Source of the DNA: Thiopseudomonas denitrificans
GTDB taxonomy: Bacteria; Pseudomonadota; Gammaproteobacteria; Pseudomonadales; Pseudomonadaceae
Assembly (NCBI RefSeq): GCF_002866065.1
Contig: NZ_LNJZ01000009.1
Span: 1-64,000, forward strand
Direction of reading: 5' to 3'
Length of the DNA: 64,000 bases
The notes under the pieces are model-generated. The model had not been told where the DNA came from. It saw nothing but the letters and a program-made list of their open reading frames with translations, and did not search any database. Position numbers and translations under genes: made by a program. Shown here in pieces: positions 18,658-27,454 of this stretch (within the stretch, counting starts at the first letter, position 1; each line of letters starts with the position of its first letter).

Positions 18658-20798
18658 CCAACCTCGCCCCCAAAATAGCCCTGGGCAGTGATTTCCTCAC
18701 CGCTTATTCCCGCATTCCCAAAAAGCAGCAACGCTCGGTAATGAATTTCGTCACCCGCTTTCGCGCCAACCCGCGTGCGCCGGGCATCAACTACGAAGTC
18801 ATCCGTCATGCCCGCGACAAAAACCTGCGCTCGGTACGCATCGACCAGGACTATCGTGGCATCGTCCTCAGCCCCGAACAGGGTGATGTCTATGTGCTGC
18901 TCTGGGTAGACAAACACGACGACGCCTACGACTGGGCCGCCCGCCACCGCTGCGAAATCAACCCCCGCACCGGTGCGCTGCAACTCTATGAAAGCGAAAC
19001 CCTGCCCGAAGACCAGCCGCAGCCAGCTGCCGGCAAACCCGAATACGCAGCACCACAGCCACAGCCTGCGGCCAACCCCTTGTTCAACCTGGACAGCGAA
19101 ACCCTGCTCAGCCTCGGCGTCCCCGCCGGGCATCTGGATGCCGTACAACAGCTGACCAGTGACGAACAGCTCGAAACCATGGAACGCAAACTGCCGGTTG
19201 AAGCCTTCGAAGCGCTGTACCTGCTGGCCGCCGGCACCAGCTTGCATGACATCCTGCAAGACTACGGCCCGCAAAGCAGCGAAACCATCGACACCAGCGA
19301 CTACGCCTCGGCACTGGAGCGCAGCCACTCCCAGCGCCAGTTCCACGTCCCCGAAGACGAACAGGAGCTGGGCCGCATGCTCAACGCGCCACTGGATAAA
19401 TGGCGCGTGTTCCTGCACCCCACCCAGCGCAGCCTGGTCGAACGCGACTGGAACGGCCCGGTACGTGTGCTCGGCGGTGCCGGCACCGGCAAAACCGTCG
19501 TTGCCATGCACCGCGCCCGCTGGCTGGTGTCGCGCCCGGACTGGCCAAAAAACGCCAACCTGCTGTTCACCACCTTCACCAGCAACCTGGCGCTGGACAT
19601 CCGCGAGAACCTCAAGGCCATCTGCACCCCCGAGCAACTGCAACGCATTGAAGTCATCAACCTGGACGCCTGGGTGAGCCAGTTCGTGCGCCGCAACGGT
19701 TTCCAGTCCCGGGTGGTCTACTCAGGCAACCCGCTCTATCAGGAAAGCTGGAACCTCGCGCAGGGCCTGCGTCCTTCCGATCTGGACGTACACGCCCAGT
19801 TCTACGAAGAAGAATGGCAGCGCGTCATCCTGCCCCAGCAAGTGCGTACCCGCCAGGACTACTTCCTTGCCAGCCGCACCGGCCGTGGTGTCGCCCTCAA
19901 CCGCCGCCAGCGCGCCGACATCTGGCCGGTGTTTGAAGAAATGCGCGCCCAGCTCGCCCGCCGTGACGCCATCACCGCCGAAGATGCCATCCACCAGGCC
20001 ATCGACATCCTGCGTCAGGGCCAGGACAGCCGCCAGTATCACGCCATCGTGGTGGACGAAGGCCAGGACTTCACCGCCCAGGCCTACAGCCTGCTGCGCC
20101 ATCTGGCCCCCGAACAGCCCAACGACATCTTCATTGTCGGCGACGCTCACCAGCGCATCTACCAGCGCACCACCAGCCTGCGCGCCTCCGGTATCAACAT
20201 CACCGGCCGTGGCCGCAAGCTGAAAATCAACTACCGCACCACCGAGCTGATCCGTCGCTACGCCACCGCCCTGCTGGAAAACCAGCCCATCGACGACCTG
20301 GATGAAGGCAGCGACAGCAGCCATGACTACCGTTCGCTGGTACAGGGTGAAGCACCTGTAGTCCAGCAGTTTGGCAATACGCAGGAAGAGACAGGCTGGC
20401 TCGCCCACCAGATCCGCGAGCTGATCGAGCAGGATGAAATTCAGGCCAGCGACATCTGCGTTGTCGCGCGCACCAATTACCTGTGCGAGCAATACGAACA
20501 AGCCTTGCAAGACCAGGGGCTGGAAACCTGGCGCCTGTCCCGCGAGCGCGACAACCGACAGCACCCCGGCGTACGTCTGGCCACCATGCACCGCATCAAG
20601 GGGCTGGAGTTCCGCGCCGTGTTCATCGTTGCCGTCAATGACCAGGTAGTCCCGCTCAAATACAGCGGCCACACCGACGACCCCGTCGAGCAGCGCCTCG
20701 GCGAGCTGACTGAACGCGCCCTGTTCCACGTCGCCGCCACCCGTGCCATGCGGCACCTGTATGTCAGCAGCAGCGGCAAACCCAGCCCGTTTTTGTAG
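18654..20798 (+). CDS. UvrD-like SF1 helicase with N-terminal RelE/ParE-like domain
   Basis: The product is 714 residues. The start overlaps the preceding stop (ATGA), and a strong AAGGAGG lies inside the end of the upstream gene, so the two are co-translated. Residues 1 to about 110 resemble the RelE/ParE toxin fold (LRSVRIDQDYRGIV, then LLWVDKHDDAYDWA). The SF1 helicase motifs follow: GGAGTGKTVVAMHRA (near 272-286), VVDEGQDFTAQAY with VGDAHQRIY, INYRTTELIRR, VRLATMHRIKGLEF and HVAATRAMRHLYV. It is probably a DNA helicase or translocase acting with the giant SF2 helicase. Whether the N-terminal domain is toxic, binds RNA or is only structural cannot be seen. A hairpin terminator follows. Confidence 0.85.
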   Translation: MTNLAPKIALGSDFLTAYSRIPKKQQRSVMNFVTRFRANPRAPGINYEVIRHARDKNLRSVRIDQDYRGIVLSPEQGDVYVLLWVDKHDDAYDWAARHRCEINPRTGALQLYESETLPEDQPQPAAGKPEYAAPQPQPAANPLFNLDSETLLSLGVPAGHLDAVQQLTSDEQLETMERKLPVEAFEALYLLAAGTSLHDILQDYGPQSSETIDTSDYASALERSHSQRQFHVPEDEQELGRMLNAPLDKWRVFLHPTQRSLVERDWNGPVRVLGGAGTGKTVVAMHRARWLVSRPDWPKNANLLFTTFTSNLALDIRENLKAICTPEQLQRIEVINLDAWVSQFVRRNGFQSRVVYSGNPLYQESWNLAQGLRPSDLDVHAQFYEEEWQRVILPQQVRTRQDYFLASRTGRGVALNRRQRADIWPVFEEMRAQLARRDAITAEDAIHQAIDILRQGQDSRQYHAIVVDEGQDFTAQAYSLLRHLAPEQPNDIFIVGDAHQRIYQRTTSLRASGINITGRGRKLKINYRTTELIRRYATALLENQPIDDLDEGSDSSHDYRSLVQGEAPVVQQFGNTQEETGWLAHQIRELIEQDEIQASDICVVARTNYLCEQYEQALQDQGLETWRLSRERDNRQHPGVRLATMHRIKGLEFRAVFIVAVNDQVVPLKYSGHTDDPVEQRLGELTERALFHVAATRAMRHLYVSSSGKPSPFL

Positions 20799-20811
20799 TA
20801 ACCCAAACGAA

Positions 20812-20840
20812 CAACGCCGGCATTTGCCGGCGTTGCGTTT
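20812..20840 (+). terminator. Terminator after the helicase pair
   Basis: An 11-base perfect stem (CAACGCCGGCA with TGCCGGCGTTG) with a two-base spacer is followed by CGTTTT, 13 bases after the SF1 helicase stop. It closes the two-gene transcription unit and supports treating the two helicases as one operon separate from hipBA. Confidence 0.75.
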
Positions 20841-20918
20841 TGCAAACACTGCACAAATGGACTGGCTTGAAATAAAGCCTGCCAGCCGCCGTTGTCATGT
20901 CCGCACGATCGTTAGCAC

Positions 20919-20960
20919 CCATGGATTCTGCAACTCGCCATGCTCGCGCGAATGACGGGC
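20919..20960 (+). repeat. Copy of an interspersed CCATGGATTC repeat
   Basis: The stretch starting CCATGGATTCTGC and ending GAATGACGGGC matches, with substitutions, segments at 26,500-26,560 and 27,544-27,600 and, in reverse orientation, 35,309-35,347. It appears to be a dispersed intergenic repeat. The remaining roughly 90 bases up to the end of hipA contain nothing I recognise. Confidence 0.5.
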
Positions 20961-21052
20961 AAAGAAGACCACGCCATGCTGCGCATAGTCGCAGCATCCG
21001 TGGACTCAACAACTGCATCCTGCTCGCGAAGCATGCAAAACAGCCTGTGGCA

Positions 21053-22273
21053 TCAACACAAAAAAGCCGGCTCAAAATCCGCCAAATCTGGTGCACCCAT
21101 ACCCAGTTGCCTGGCCAAAGGCCTCCAGCCGGCAACAGCCTGTTCAACCTCCTGCCATGTGTCTGCAGCTTCGTCAGAACCCAGACGAAAATACTCCGCC
21201 GCATCCAGCAGCATTGCTTTGCTGTCTATCGGCCCGCGGTCTTCGGTCAGCCAGGTTTTGCTTTCTCGCAGATCGCCCGGCATCGGGTTCAGGTCGAACG
21301 CAGGTGACAAACGCCAACCCCTGTTTCTGGCGTCATACAAAAACGCCGTATTACGCAAATGGTCATCGGTATTACAGATCAGATAGTTGAATACCAACCG
21401 CCGCCATAATTCATGAATATCCGCCAGCGGATCGGCACCTGCCTGCAACAACACATCCACCAGTTCTGTGTAGGCATGCTCCCGCTCTCGGCCTGATGAC
21501 TGCAACAAGGATGCTGCCGACAAATACGGGATCCGCCCTCCCCCGGCCGTTCGATCAAAACGCCGAACCACCGCCACCGCTGTATCGCCAATCAGCTCAA
21601 CCCGGCTGTCGGCAACCCGGATACCCGCACGCGCTGCCAGGTGCATGGCCAGCACCTCGCCGCGTATCACATCCCGCTGATCTGCCTGGCTGGGAAACTT
21701 GCCCAATGCCAGGCAGCCATCCAGATCAATCACTGTGGACTTGGGTCTGGCACCACCCAGCGAGGTTGCCCGCCCCAGCAGATACTGCAAATCCTGCTCG
21801 CTTTCCGTACCCGACTCCAATGCCCGGCTGGCCTGTAACACAGCCGCCAGCTCAACCAAAGGCGGCACATGGCGATGCTCACTTCCAGAGCGCAAATAGC
21901 TCTGCTGTTCAGGGTCAAACAGGCGCAGCGCACCCACACGCACCGCATCATCAACCCAGAGGATGAAATCAACCGGCATCAACGGCTCTTGTACGCCCCC
22001 TGCCCGCCTGAGCTTGGCATGGACACGACGAATCACCCGCTCACCCCAGGAGTCAGGAGCGGTATCTTCCAGCGCCAAAAAAAACAGACCTGTCGGATAC
22101 TGCACACCAGACACCTGCTGCAATTCTGGCGACAGATTGAAAAAATCCGGGCTGGCAAGCCAGCGCTCGTCATAGGCAAACCCGCTGCGCCGGCCACTGC
22201 TGATAAACAGCCGCCCAACCAGCAACCCCTGCTGCCCAAGCCGTACTTCCAGCTGGCGATTATTCTTGCTCAT
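21053..22273 (-). CDS. hipA: HipA-family serine/threonine kinase toxin
   Basis: The product is 406 residues, close to the usual 400-440. HipA toxins phosphorylate glutamyl-tRNA synthetase or related targets and arrest translation, and the DNA-binding partner HipB neutralises them. The kinase motifs are complete: SLGGARPKSTV (ATP binding), FNYLICNTDDHLRNTAFL (catalytic loop with D and N) and LSPAFDLNP (metal-binding aspartate). The start overlaps the hipB stop (TGATG), the standard coupled hipBA layout. The toxin therefore looks active. It lies inside the island with the opposite orientation to both flanking helicase genes. Confidence 0.93.
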   Translation of the reverse strand: MSKNNRQLEVRLGQQGLLVGRLFISSGRRSGFAYDERWLASPDFFNLSPELQQVSGVQYPTGLFFLALEDTAPDSWGERVIRRVHAKLRRAGGVQEPLMPVDFILWVDDAVRVGALRLFDPEQQSYLRSGSEHRHVPPLVELAAVLQASRALESGTESEQDLQYLLGRATSLGGARPKSTVIDLDGCLALGKFPSQADQRDVIRGEVLAMHLAARAGIRVADSRVELIGDTAVAVVRRFDRTAGGGRIPYLSAASLLQSSGREREHAYTELVDVLLQAGADPLADIHELWRRLVFNYLICNTDDHLRNTAFLYDARNRGWRLSPAFDLNPMPGDLRESKTWLTEDRGPIDSKAMLLDAAEYFRLGSDEAADTWQEVEQAVAGWRPLARQLGMGAPDLADFEPAFLC

Positions 22274-22677
22274 CAGAAGCCCTCCAGCTCATCGGTTGGC
22301 TCGGCAACTTGTGAACTTTGCTGCTCAGCAGTTTTTTGATAGGTCCGCCTGCTTCCCGACACCCGTTTGGGCAGTTGCTCCCGCACCAGCTCCATGCCCA
22401 GCGGGTCCTGCTCGATTGCCAGCAGTTCCACTGCCGCATCCAGCCGGCCCAGCACATGCAGTGCGCGCAAAAAGGTATGCAGCGCCGTGCCATGGTAGCC
22501 ATCCTCCATACGCCGCACCGTGCTGACCGAAGCATCCAGCCTGACCGCCAGATCCTGCTGACTCCAGCCACGCAAACGGCGCGCCACGGAAATAGCTTCG
22601 CCTACCCCTTGCAGTGCCCTCCTCACCGGAGCCGGCATAACGGGCTGGCTTTTTTTGCTTGATGTTTGGGAGCTCAT
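22273..22677 (-). CDS. hipB: HipB-like helix-turn-helix antitoxin
   Basis: I start this gene at the ATG at 22,677 (MSSQTSSKK), giving 134 residues; the open frame continues upstream, but those residues look non-coding. A Cro/C1-type helix-turn-helix is clear in GWSQQDLAVRLDASVSTVRRME. HipB binds HipA and represses the operon. The tail (about residues 90-134) is basic and longer than in E. coli HipB (88 residues), ending ELEGF, and may wrap onto the kinase. The upstream region is AT-rich and is shared with the divergent Snf2-type gene, so HipB could regulate both. Confidence 0.85.
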   Translation of the reverse strand: MSSQTSSKKSQPVMPAPVRRALQGVGEAISVARRLRGWSQQDLAVRLDASVSTVRRMEDGYHGTALHTFLRALHVLGRLDAAVELLAIEQDPLGMELVREQLPKRVSGSRRTYQKTAEQQSSQVAEPTDELEGF

Positions 22678-22916
22678 ACAAGACCCATATTTGAACGAAA
22701 ACAACCACCAAAAACTCATATATGACATATTACTGAGGCTATTCATTTTCGTCCACATTAAAAAACGTCACCCCTTGCCAGCACTTCTTATCAAAACCGA
22801 CCGTAATATGATTAAAAACCTCAGCTTTTCGCCCCAGATCACTCCAATTTTTTACCGGTTTGCTAAAGTAGCGACTTTTACCCAGCTAACAGCTCACCCG
22901 CACAAGGACCCGCCCC
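22678..22916. promoter_or_regulatory. AT-rich divergent promoter region, hipBA and Snf2-type gene
   Basis: These 239 bases are distinctly AT-richer than the surrounding genes and separate divergent starts at 22,677 (minus) and 22,917 (plus). A loose dyad (CTCATATATG ... TTACTGAG, about 22,716-22,738) could be a HipB operator. CACAAGGACC before 22,917 supplies the Shine-Dalgarno sequence for the Snf2-type gene. No promoter hexamers can be assigned with confidence. Confidence 0.35.
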
Positions 22917-25900
22917 ATGCACCCGCAGCTTTTCACCCCCGGCAGCCGCATTGAAGTTCGTGATGCCGAATGGCGCATCAAACGTATCGACCGCACCACC
23001 GACGGCGGTGAAGCCTTGGTTTGTGAGGGCCTGTCCGAGCTGGTGCTGGGCCGCGAAACCACCTTTCTGAGCAAGCTGGAACCGCGCATCCGCGTGCTGG
23101 AGCCGCAAGACACCCGACTGGTCGACGACCCCTCCAGCCAGTACCGCGCCAGCCGCCTGTACCTGGATACCCTGATTCGCAACAGCGTCCCCACTGACGA
23201 CCGCATCTACGCCGGCCAGCACGCCGCCCTTGACCTGCTGCCCTACCAGTTCGAGCCGGCCCGCCAGGCGCTGCGCCAACCGCGCCAGCGTATTTTGATT
23301 GCCGATACCGTGGGTCTGGGTAAAACCCTCGAAGCCGGCATTCTGGTCAGCGAGCTGATCGCCCGTGGCAAGGGCAAGCGCATTCTGGTGCTGGCGGTCA
23401 AAGCCATGCTCACCCAGTTCCAGCAGGAGTTCTGGAACCGTTTCAGCATCGGCCTCACCCGTCTGGACTCGCAGGGCTTGCAGCGGGTGCGCAACCGCAT
23501 CCCGGCCAACCACAACCCCTTCCACCATTTCGACCGCGCCATTATTTCCATCGACACCCTCAAGCAGGACATCGAATACCGCCACTATCTGGAACAGGCC
23601 TACTGGGACATCATCATCATCGACGAAGCCCACAACGTCGCCGAGCGCGGCAGCCGCTCCCAGCGTGCCCGGCTGGCCAAACTGCTGGCCACCCGCTCCG
23701 ATACCCTGGTCATGCTCACCGCCACCCCGCACGACGGCAAGCCGGAAAGTTTCGCCAGCCTGGTCAACATGCTCGACCCGACCGCCATCGCCAACCCGTC
23801 CGACTACCAGAGCAACGACTACCGCGACAAAGGGCTGGTCATCCGCCGCTTCAAGGCCGACGTGCGCGACCAGCTCAGCACCAGCTTCCCCGACCGCGAC
23901 ATTGCCACGCTCAAAGTGCAAGCCAGCCCGGCAGAAGAAGCGCTTTACGAGGCACTAGCCACATCCAGCTTTCAGACCCTCAAGGGCACGGGTGCCGGCC
24001 AGCTATTCCGCACCACATTGATGAAAGCGCTGTTTTCCAGCCCTGCCGCCCTGCTCAGCACACTGGACAACCGCCTCCAGCGCCTGGCCAACCGGCAAGA
24101 GAAAACCAGCGACCCGCAGCTGCAACAGCAAATCGACCACGATATCGAGCAGCTTGAAGAGCTGCGCCACCACTGCGTGCTGATCGACCAGGCCAGCTTC
24201 AGCAAATACCAGCTGCTGGTCGATACCCTCATCAACGGCAGCTGGGATGCCAGCCAGCCCGACGACCGTCTGGTGATCTTTACCGAAAGCATCCCCACGC
24301 TGGAGTTTTTACAGCAGCACCTGCCCAAAACCTGCAAGCTGAAAAAAGACCAGGTCGCCCTGTTGCGCGGCGACATGAGCGACCGCGAGCTGGCCGATAC
24401 CGTCAACAGCTTCAACCAACTGCAAAGCCCACTGCGCCTGCTGCTATGTTCCGACGTGGCCTCTGAAGGTATCAACCTGCACCACCTCAGCCACCGCATG
24501 ATCCACTTCGACATTCCCTGGTCGCTGATGGTGTTCCAGCAGCGTAACGGACGGATCGACCGCTACGGCCAGACCCGCCAACCACTGATCCGCTACCTGC
24601 TCACCGACAGCCAGCACCCCAAGATCCAGGGCGACACACGCATTCTCGAAGTCCTGATCAACAAGGATGCCCAGGCCGGCAAAAACATCGGCGACCCCAG
24701 CGAGTTCAACAAGGAAGAAGGCGAAGCCCGTACCGCCGCCGCCATGGAGGCCGAACTGCTCAACCCCGCCGCCGATCCGGCCAGCATCCCGGCCATGCCC
24801 GACATGCAGGACATCGACTGGGCCAGCTTTTTCAAACCGGACAACCAGGCCAGCCAAAGCCCGGCCAGCGATCTGCTCGCCGCCTTCACCCCCGACACAC
24901 CGGCCAACAGCGACGACCACCTCGCCACCCGCCAGCGCCTGTTCGACAACGACTTCGACTACGCCCGCAAAACCGCCACCGGATTGCCCGGCGGCGCTTA
25001 TCGTCGTATTGGCTCTACCGATCAGCGCTGTGTGGATGAAGACCTTTGGGCTTTGCGTGGCTCAAGCCAACCCTTACACGGCCCGGATTCGACCATTCTG
25101 CAAGATGCCCGTATGGACGACTTTGATCCGCAAGCCATTGCCGAATACCGCCGTAAGCGGGCGACGGTTAATGCACAGGCAGAAGAACTCGCCTACAGCG
25201 ATACCGAGTTACTCGAAGCGCTGGGCGCTTTGCGTTACGACAACGATCAGCTACGCCCGACATTGGCCGGTATTCTGTTGTTTGGCAAACCCATGGCGCT
25301 GCGCCGTATGTTGCCCATGGCCAAAATTGACTACATCCGCGTGCCGGGCGTGGAGTGGATTGAAGACCCGCACGACCGCTTCCAGTCCATCGAAATCCGC
25401 AAACCGCTGGTGCTGGCCTTGCCACAGGCAGAAGCCAGCGTAATCGACGAGCTACCGCGCGGTTTCCACCTGCCGGATGACTCGCCCTACAGCGTGCAAG
25501 AGCCCATAGTGCCGCGCAAGGTGGTGCGCGAGGCCATCGCCAACGCTGTCATGCATCGCACCTACCTCAAGCACAGCCCGATACAAATCATTCGCTACAG
25601 CAACCGCATCGAGTTCCGCAATATCGGCCATTCCATCAAGCCTGAAGACCAACTTGGACGACCTGGTTCCTGGCCGCGCAATCCGCTGCTCGGTGCTGTA
25701 CTGCATGACTTGAACCTGGCCGAGGCCAAAGGCTCCGGTATTCGTACCATGCGCCGTTTATCTGCAGATGCCGATCTGAGCCCGCCAGAGTTCAAATCAG
25801 ACCGCCAAGGCGACAGCTTTTGCGTCACCGTTTTCCTGCATAACCTGCTTAGCGAAGATGACCACGCCTGGCTGCGCACCCTGACCAGCGAGCCACTGGA

Positions 25901-26447
25901 CGACGAAGAAACCAAAGTGCTGATCTACGCCCGCGCCACCGGCGCAGTGGACAACAGCGCCTGTCGTGATTTTTCCGGCATGGACACCCTCACCGCCAGC
26001 CGAGTGCTACGCCGTTTGCGCGACCGGGGATTGCTGGAAAAACATGGGGCGGGGAATAGAACCTATTACAGCTTGCTAGCACTAAGCACAGACGTAATCC
26101 CACCCAGTTCAGGCCATGGAAGTAACGAATACCCACCACCTAACTCGGGGGGATTAAGCGAATCCCCCCAAGCTTGGCCACAAATCCCCCCCAGCTTGCA
26201 GCAAAAACTGCTAGCAGCAGGGGCAAAGCCTAGGCAAGAAGTGGTCAGGCAGCTGTTACTGGAGCTATGCAGCTTGCAACCTATGAGTGCTAACGAGTTG
26301 TGTCAGGTACTTGGGCGCAAAGACAGCAAGGAATTGCGGCGAACCTATCTGCGACCCTTGGTGAATGAGGGTTTGCTGAAGCTGAAGTACCCTGAAACGG
26401 AAAGTCATCCGCACCAGGCTTACCAGGCCGCGCCTGCCAACCGGTGA
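22917..26447 (+). CDS. Chimeric Snf2-type helicase fused to a headless AlbA_2/HATPase regulator
   Basis: The product is 1176 residues in one unbroken frame. Residues 1 to about 684 are a RapA/Snf2-like helicase: TVGLGKTLEAGI (near 130-142), DEAH in IIDEAHNVAERG (near 235), LTATPHDG, CSDVASEGINLHHL and QQRNGRIDRYGQTR (near 540). From LPGGAYRRIGS (about 690) onward it matches the back half of an AlbA_2 (Schlafen-like) protein: REAIANAVMHR, a GHKL-type ATPase N-box (about 872), GSGIRTMRRL, then winged-helix modules (GLLEKHGAGNRTYYSL and NELCQVLGRKDSKELRR). The usual C-terminus of this helicase family and the first half of AlbA_2 are both missing, suggesting an in-frame deletion fusion. Its activity is uncertain. 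Confidence 0.8.
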   Translation: MHPQLFTPGSRIEVRDAEWRIKRIDRTTDGGEALVCEGLSELVLGRETTFLSKLEPRIRVLEPQDTRLVDDPSSQYRASRLYLDTLIRNSVPTDDRIYAGQHAALDLLPYQFEPARQALRQPRQRILIADTVGLGKTLEAGILVSELIARGKGKRILVLAVKAMLTQFQQEFWNRFSIGLTRLDSQGLQRVRNRIPANHNPFHHFDRAIISIDTLKQDIEYRHYLEQAYWDIIIIDEAHNVAERGSRSQRARLAKLLATRSDTLVMLTATPHDGKPESFASLVNMLDPTAIANPSDYQSNDYRDKGLVIRRFKADVRDQLSTSFPDRDIATLKVQASPAEEALYEALATSSFQTLKGTGAGQLFRTTLMKALFSSPAALLSTLDNRLQRLANRQEKTSDPQLQQQIDHDIEQLEELRHHCVLIDQASFSKYQLLVDTLINGSWDASQPDDRLVIFTESIPTLEFLQQHLPKTCKLKKDQVALLRGDMSDRELADTVNSFNQLQSPLRLLLCSDVASEGINLHHLSHRMIHFDIPWSLMVFQQRNGRIDRYGQTRQPLIRYLLTDSQHPKIQGDTRILEVLINKDAQAGKNIGDPSEFNKEEGEARTAAAMEAELLNPAADPASIPAMPDMQDIDWASFFKPDNQASQSPASDLLAAFTPDTPANSDDHLATRQRLFDNDFDYARKTATGLPGGAYRRIGSTDQRCVDEDLWALRGSSQPLHGPDSTILQDARMDDFDPQAIAEYRRKRATVNAQAEELAYSDTELLEALGALRYDNDQLRPTLAGILLFGKPMALRRMLPMAKIDYIRVPGVEWIEDPHDRFQSIEIRKPLVLALPQAEASVIDELPRGFHLPDDSPYSVQEPIVPRKVVREAIANAVMHRTYLKHSPIQIIRYSNRIEFRNIGHSIKPEDQLGRPGSWPRNPLLGAVLHDLNLAEAKGSGIRTMRRLSADADLSPPEFKSDRQGDSFCVTVFLHNLLSEDDHAWLRTLTSEPLDDEETKVLIYARATGAVDNSACRDFSGMDTLTASRVLRRLRDRGLLEKHGAGNRTYYSLLALSTDVIPPSSGHGSNEYPPPNSGGLSESPQAWPQIPPSLQQKLLAAGAKPRQEVVRQLLLELCSLQPMSANELCQVLGRKDSKELRRTYLRPLVNEGLLKLKYPETESHPHQAYQAAPANR

Positions 26448-26499
26448 ACAAGCAAAGTGGAAACAGGTACATCGCCTCGAACCGGGCAAGCTATACATC

Positions 26500-26597
26500 C
26501 ATGGAGGCTATGGATTCCGCGACTTCGCTACGCTAAGTGCGGAGTGACGGGTGGTGGAAATCTTTCAATCTATCCAGCCTCACGCCAATCAGGTGCT
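26500..26597 (+). repeat. 100-bp direct repeat, copy 1
   Basis: The stretch starting CCATGGAGGCTATGGATTCC and ending CACGCCAATCAGGTGCTG recurs with substitutions at 27,544-27,643 in the same orientation. Its first part belongs to the dispersed CCATGGATTC family, also seen at 20,919 and, inverted, at 35,309. The two copies bracket the AbiEi-like gene. The rest of the gap from 26,448 to 26,603 contains nothing else. Confidence 0.75.
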
Positions 26598-26603
26598 GCG
26601 ATA

Positions 26604-27377
26604 TTACTCATCAGCTTTTCCTAGTATCGCCGGTACCGTGATCTGGTACTGCTCATCATAAACACCGCCCTGGACCACCTGGCGCTTGCCTCTACCCAGT
26701 TCTATTTTGCTCTCATCCAAACGATTTACCCATTGATGGCCATGGTGGCGAGCCAAAAACAGGAATATCCGGTTGGTTTGTACTGCATGGCTGCGTTCAA
26801 GCAAGGACTGCACTTTTCTGGGACTTAAACCGACCAACCCCTGGAAGAGTTCGGCGACATGCTCAAAAGAAATATGCTTGCCTATGGCATCGACGATCTC
26901 ATAGGCAGCCAGTTCAACCGTACTTGCCATGAGCTCCTTGCCCTCGACGGGTATTTTTTTTAAGTCCTGCTCTGGTAAAAGTTCCAGCTTGCTGCTGCTA
27001 CAAAAAATCCAGTTTTGCCCGGAAAAGTTTTTAAACCACTTGGGCAGGGCTTGTTTACCCTTGGTGCCCAGCCAAATTTGTGCGTGGCCAAGCTGCAAAT
27101 AATGGCTGAGGCCTTGATAAGCCAGACTAGACAAGCCTGCCAGGTGAACAGGCAAGGCCTGCTGTTCTTGCACGGCAAGCAGGGCATTTTTCCAGCCGGG
27201 TTGCATGTCTTCATCTGCACCCGGACGGAAAAATACACCGGAACTTAACCTCTTGAGCCAGCCGCTTTGCACATACCTTTGCGTCAGTGAATAGCTGATT
27301 CCATGCTCCAGCAGCCAGGACTGCAGCAGAACATCGCCAGGTAGTGTGTGAGTAGCTAGCCAGTTTAGTCTTGGCAT
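26604..27377 (-). CDS. AbiEi-family antitoxin (type IV TA), apparently without toxin
   Basis: The product is 257 residues. The N-terminus is a winged helix-turn-helix (residues about 10-53, with SLTQRYVQSGWLKRLSSGVF), followed by the AbiEi C-terminal antitoxin domain (HLAGLSSLAYQGLSHYL, and STVELAAYEIVD). AbiEi represses its operon and protects against the nucleotidyltransferase toxin AbiEii, which normally follows directly. Here an ATG overlapping the stop (26,611, minus strand) opens a frame of only 13 codons that runs into the 100-bp repeat, so the toxin appears to have been lost. The gene looks AT-richer than its neighbours, which suggests recent transfer. The family assignment rests on motif memory. 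Confidence 0.75.
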   Translation of the reverse strand: MPRLNWLATHTLPGDVLLQSWLLEHGISYSLTQRYVQSGWLKRLSSGVFFRPGADEDMQPGWKNALLAVQEQQALPVHLAGLSSLAYQGLSHYLQLGHAQIWLGTKGKQALPKWFKNFSGQNWIFCSSSKLELLPEQDLKKIPVEGKELMASTVELAAYEIVDAIGKHISFEHVAELFQGLVGLSPRKVQSLLERSHAVQTNRIFLFLARHHGHQWVNRLDESKIELGRGKRQVVQGGVYDEQYQITVPAILGKADE

Positions 27378-27454
27378 GATTTTAATACTCTGGGTATGAA
27401 TACGATGCCAATAATAAACGGATTGCTATAAAAATCCATGAGTTTGGTTTCATT

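Noticed and set aside
19722-20849. 375-codon open frame antisense to the SF1 helicase
   Set aside because: Shadow of the helicase frame; the translation is low-complexity and ends beyond the terminator without a partner gene.
12220-26447. Complete DISARM, BREX or Druantia system
   Set aside because: There is no methyltransferase, phospholipase D protein, PglZ or Druantia accessory gene. Only the helicase types are shared, so a known system name is not justified.
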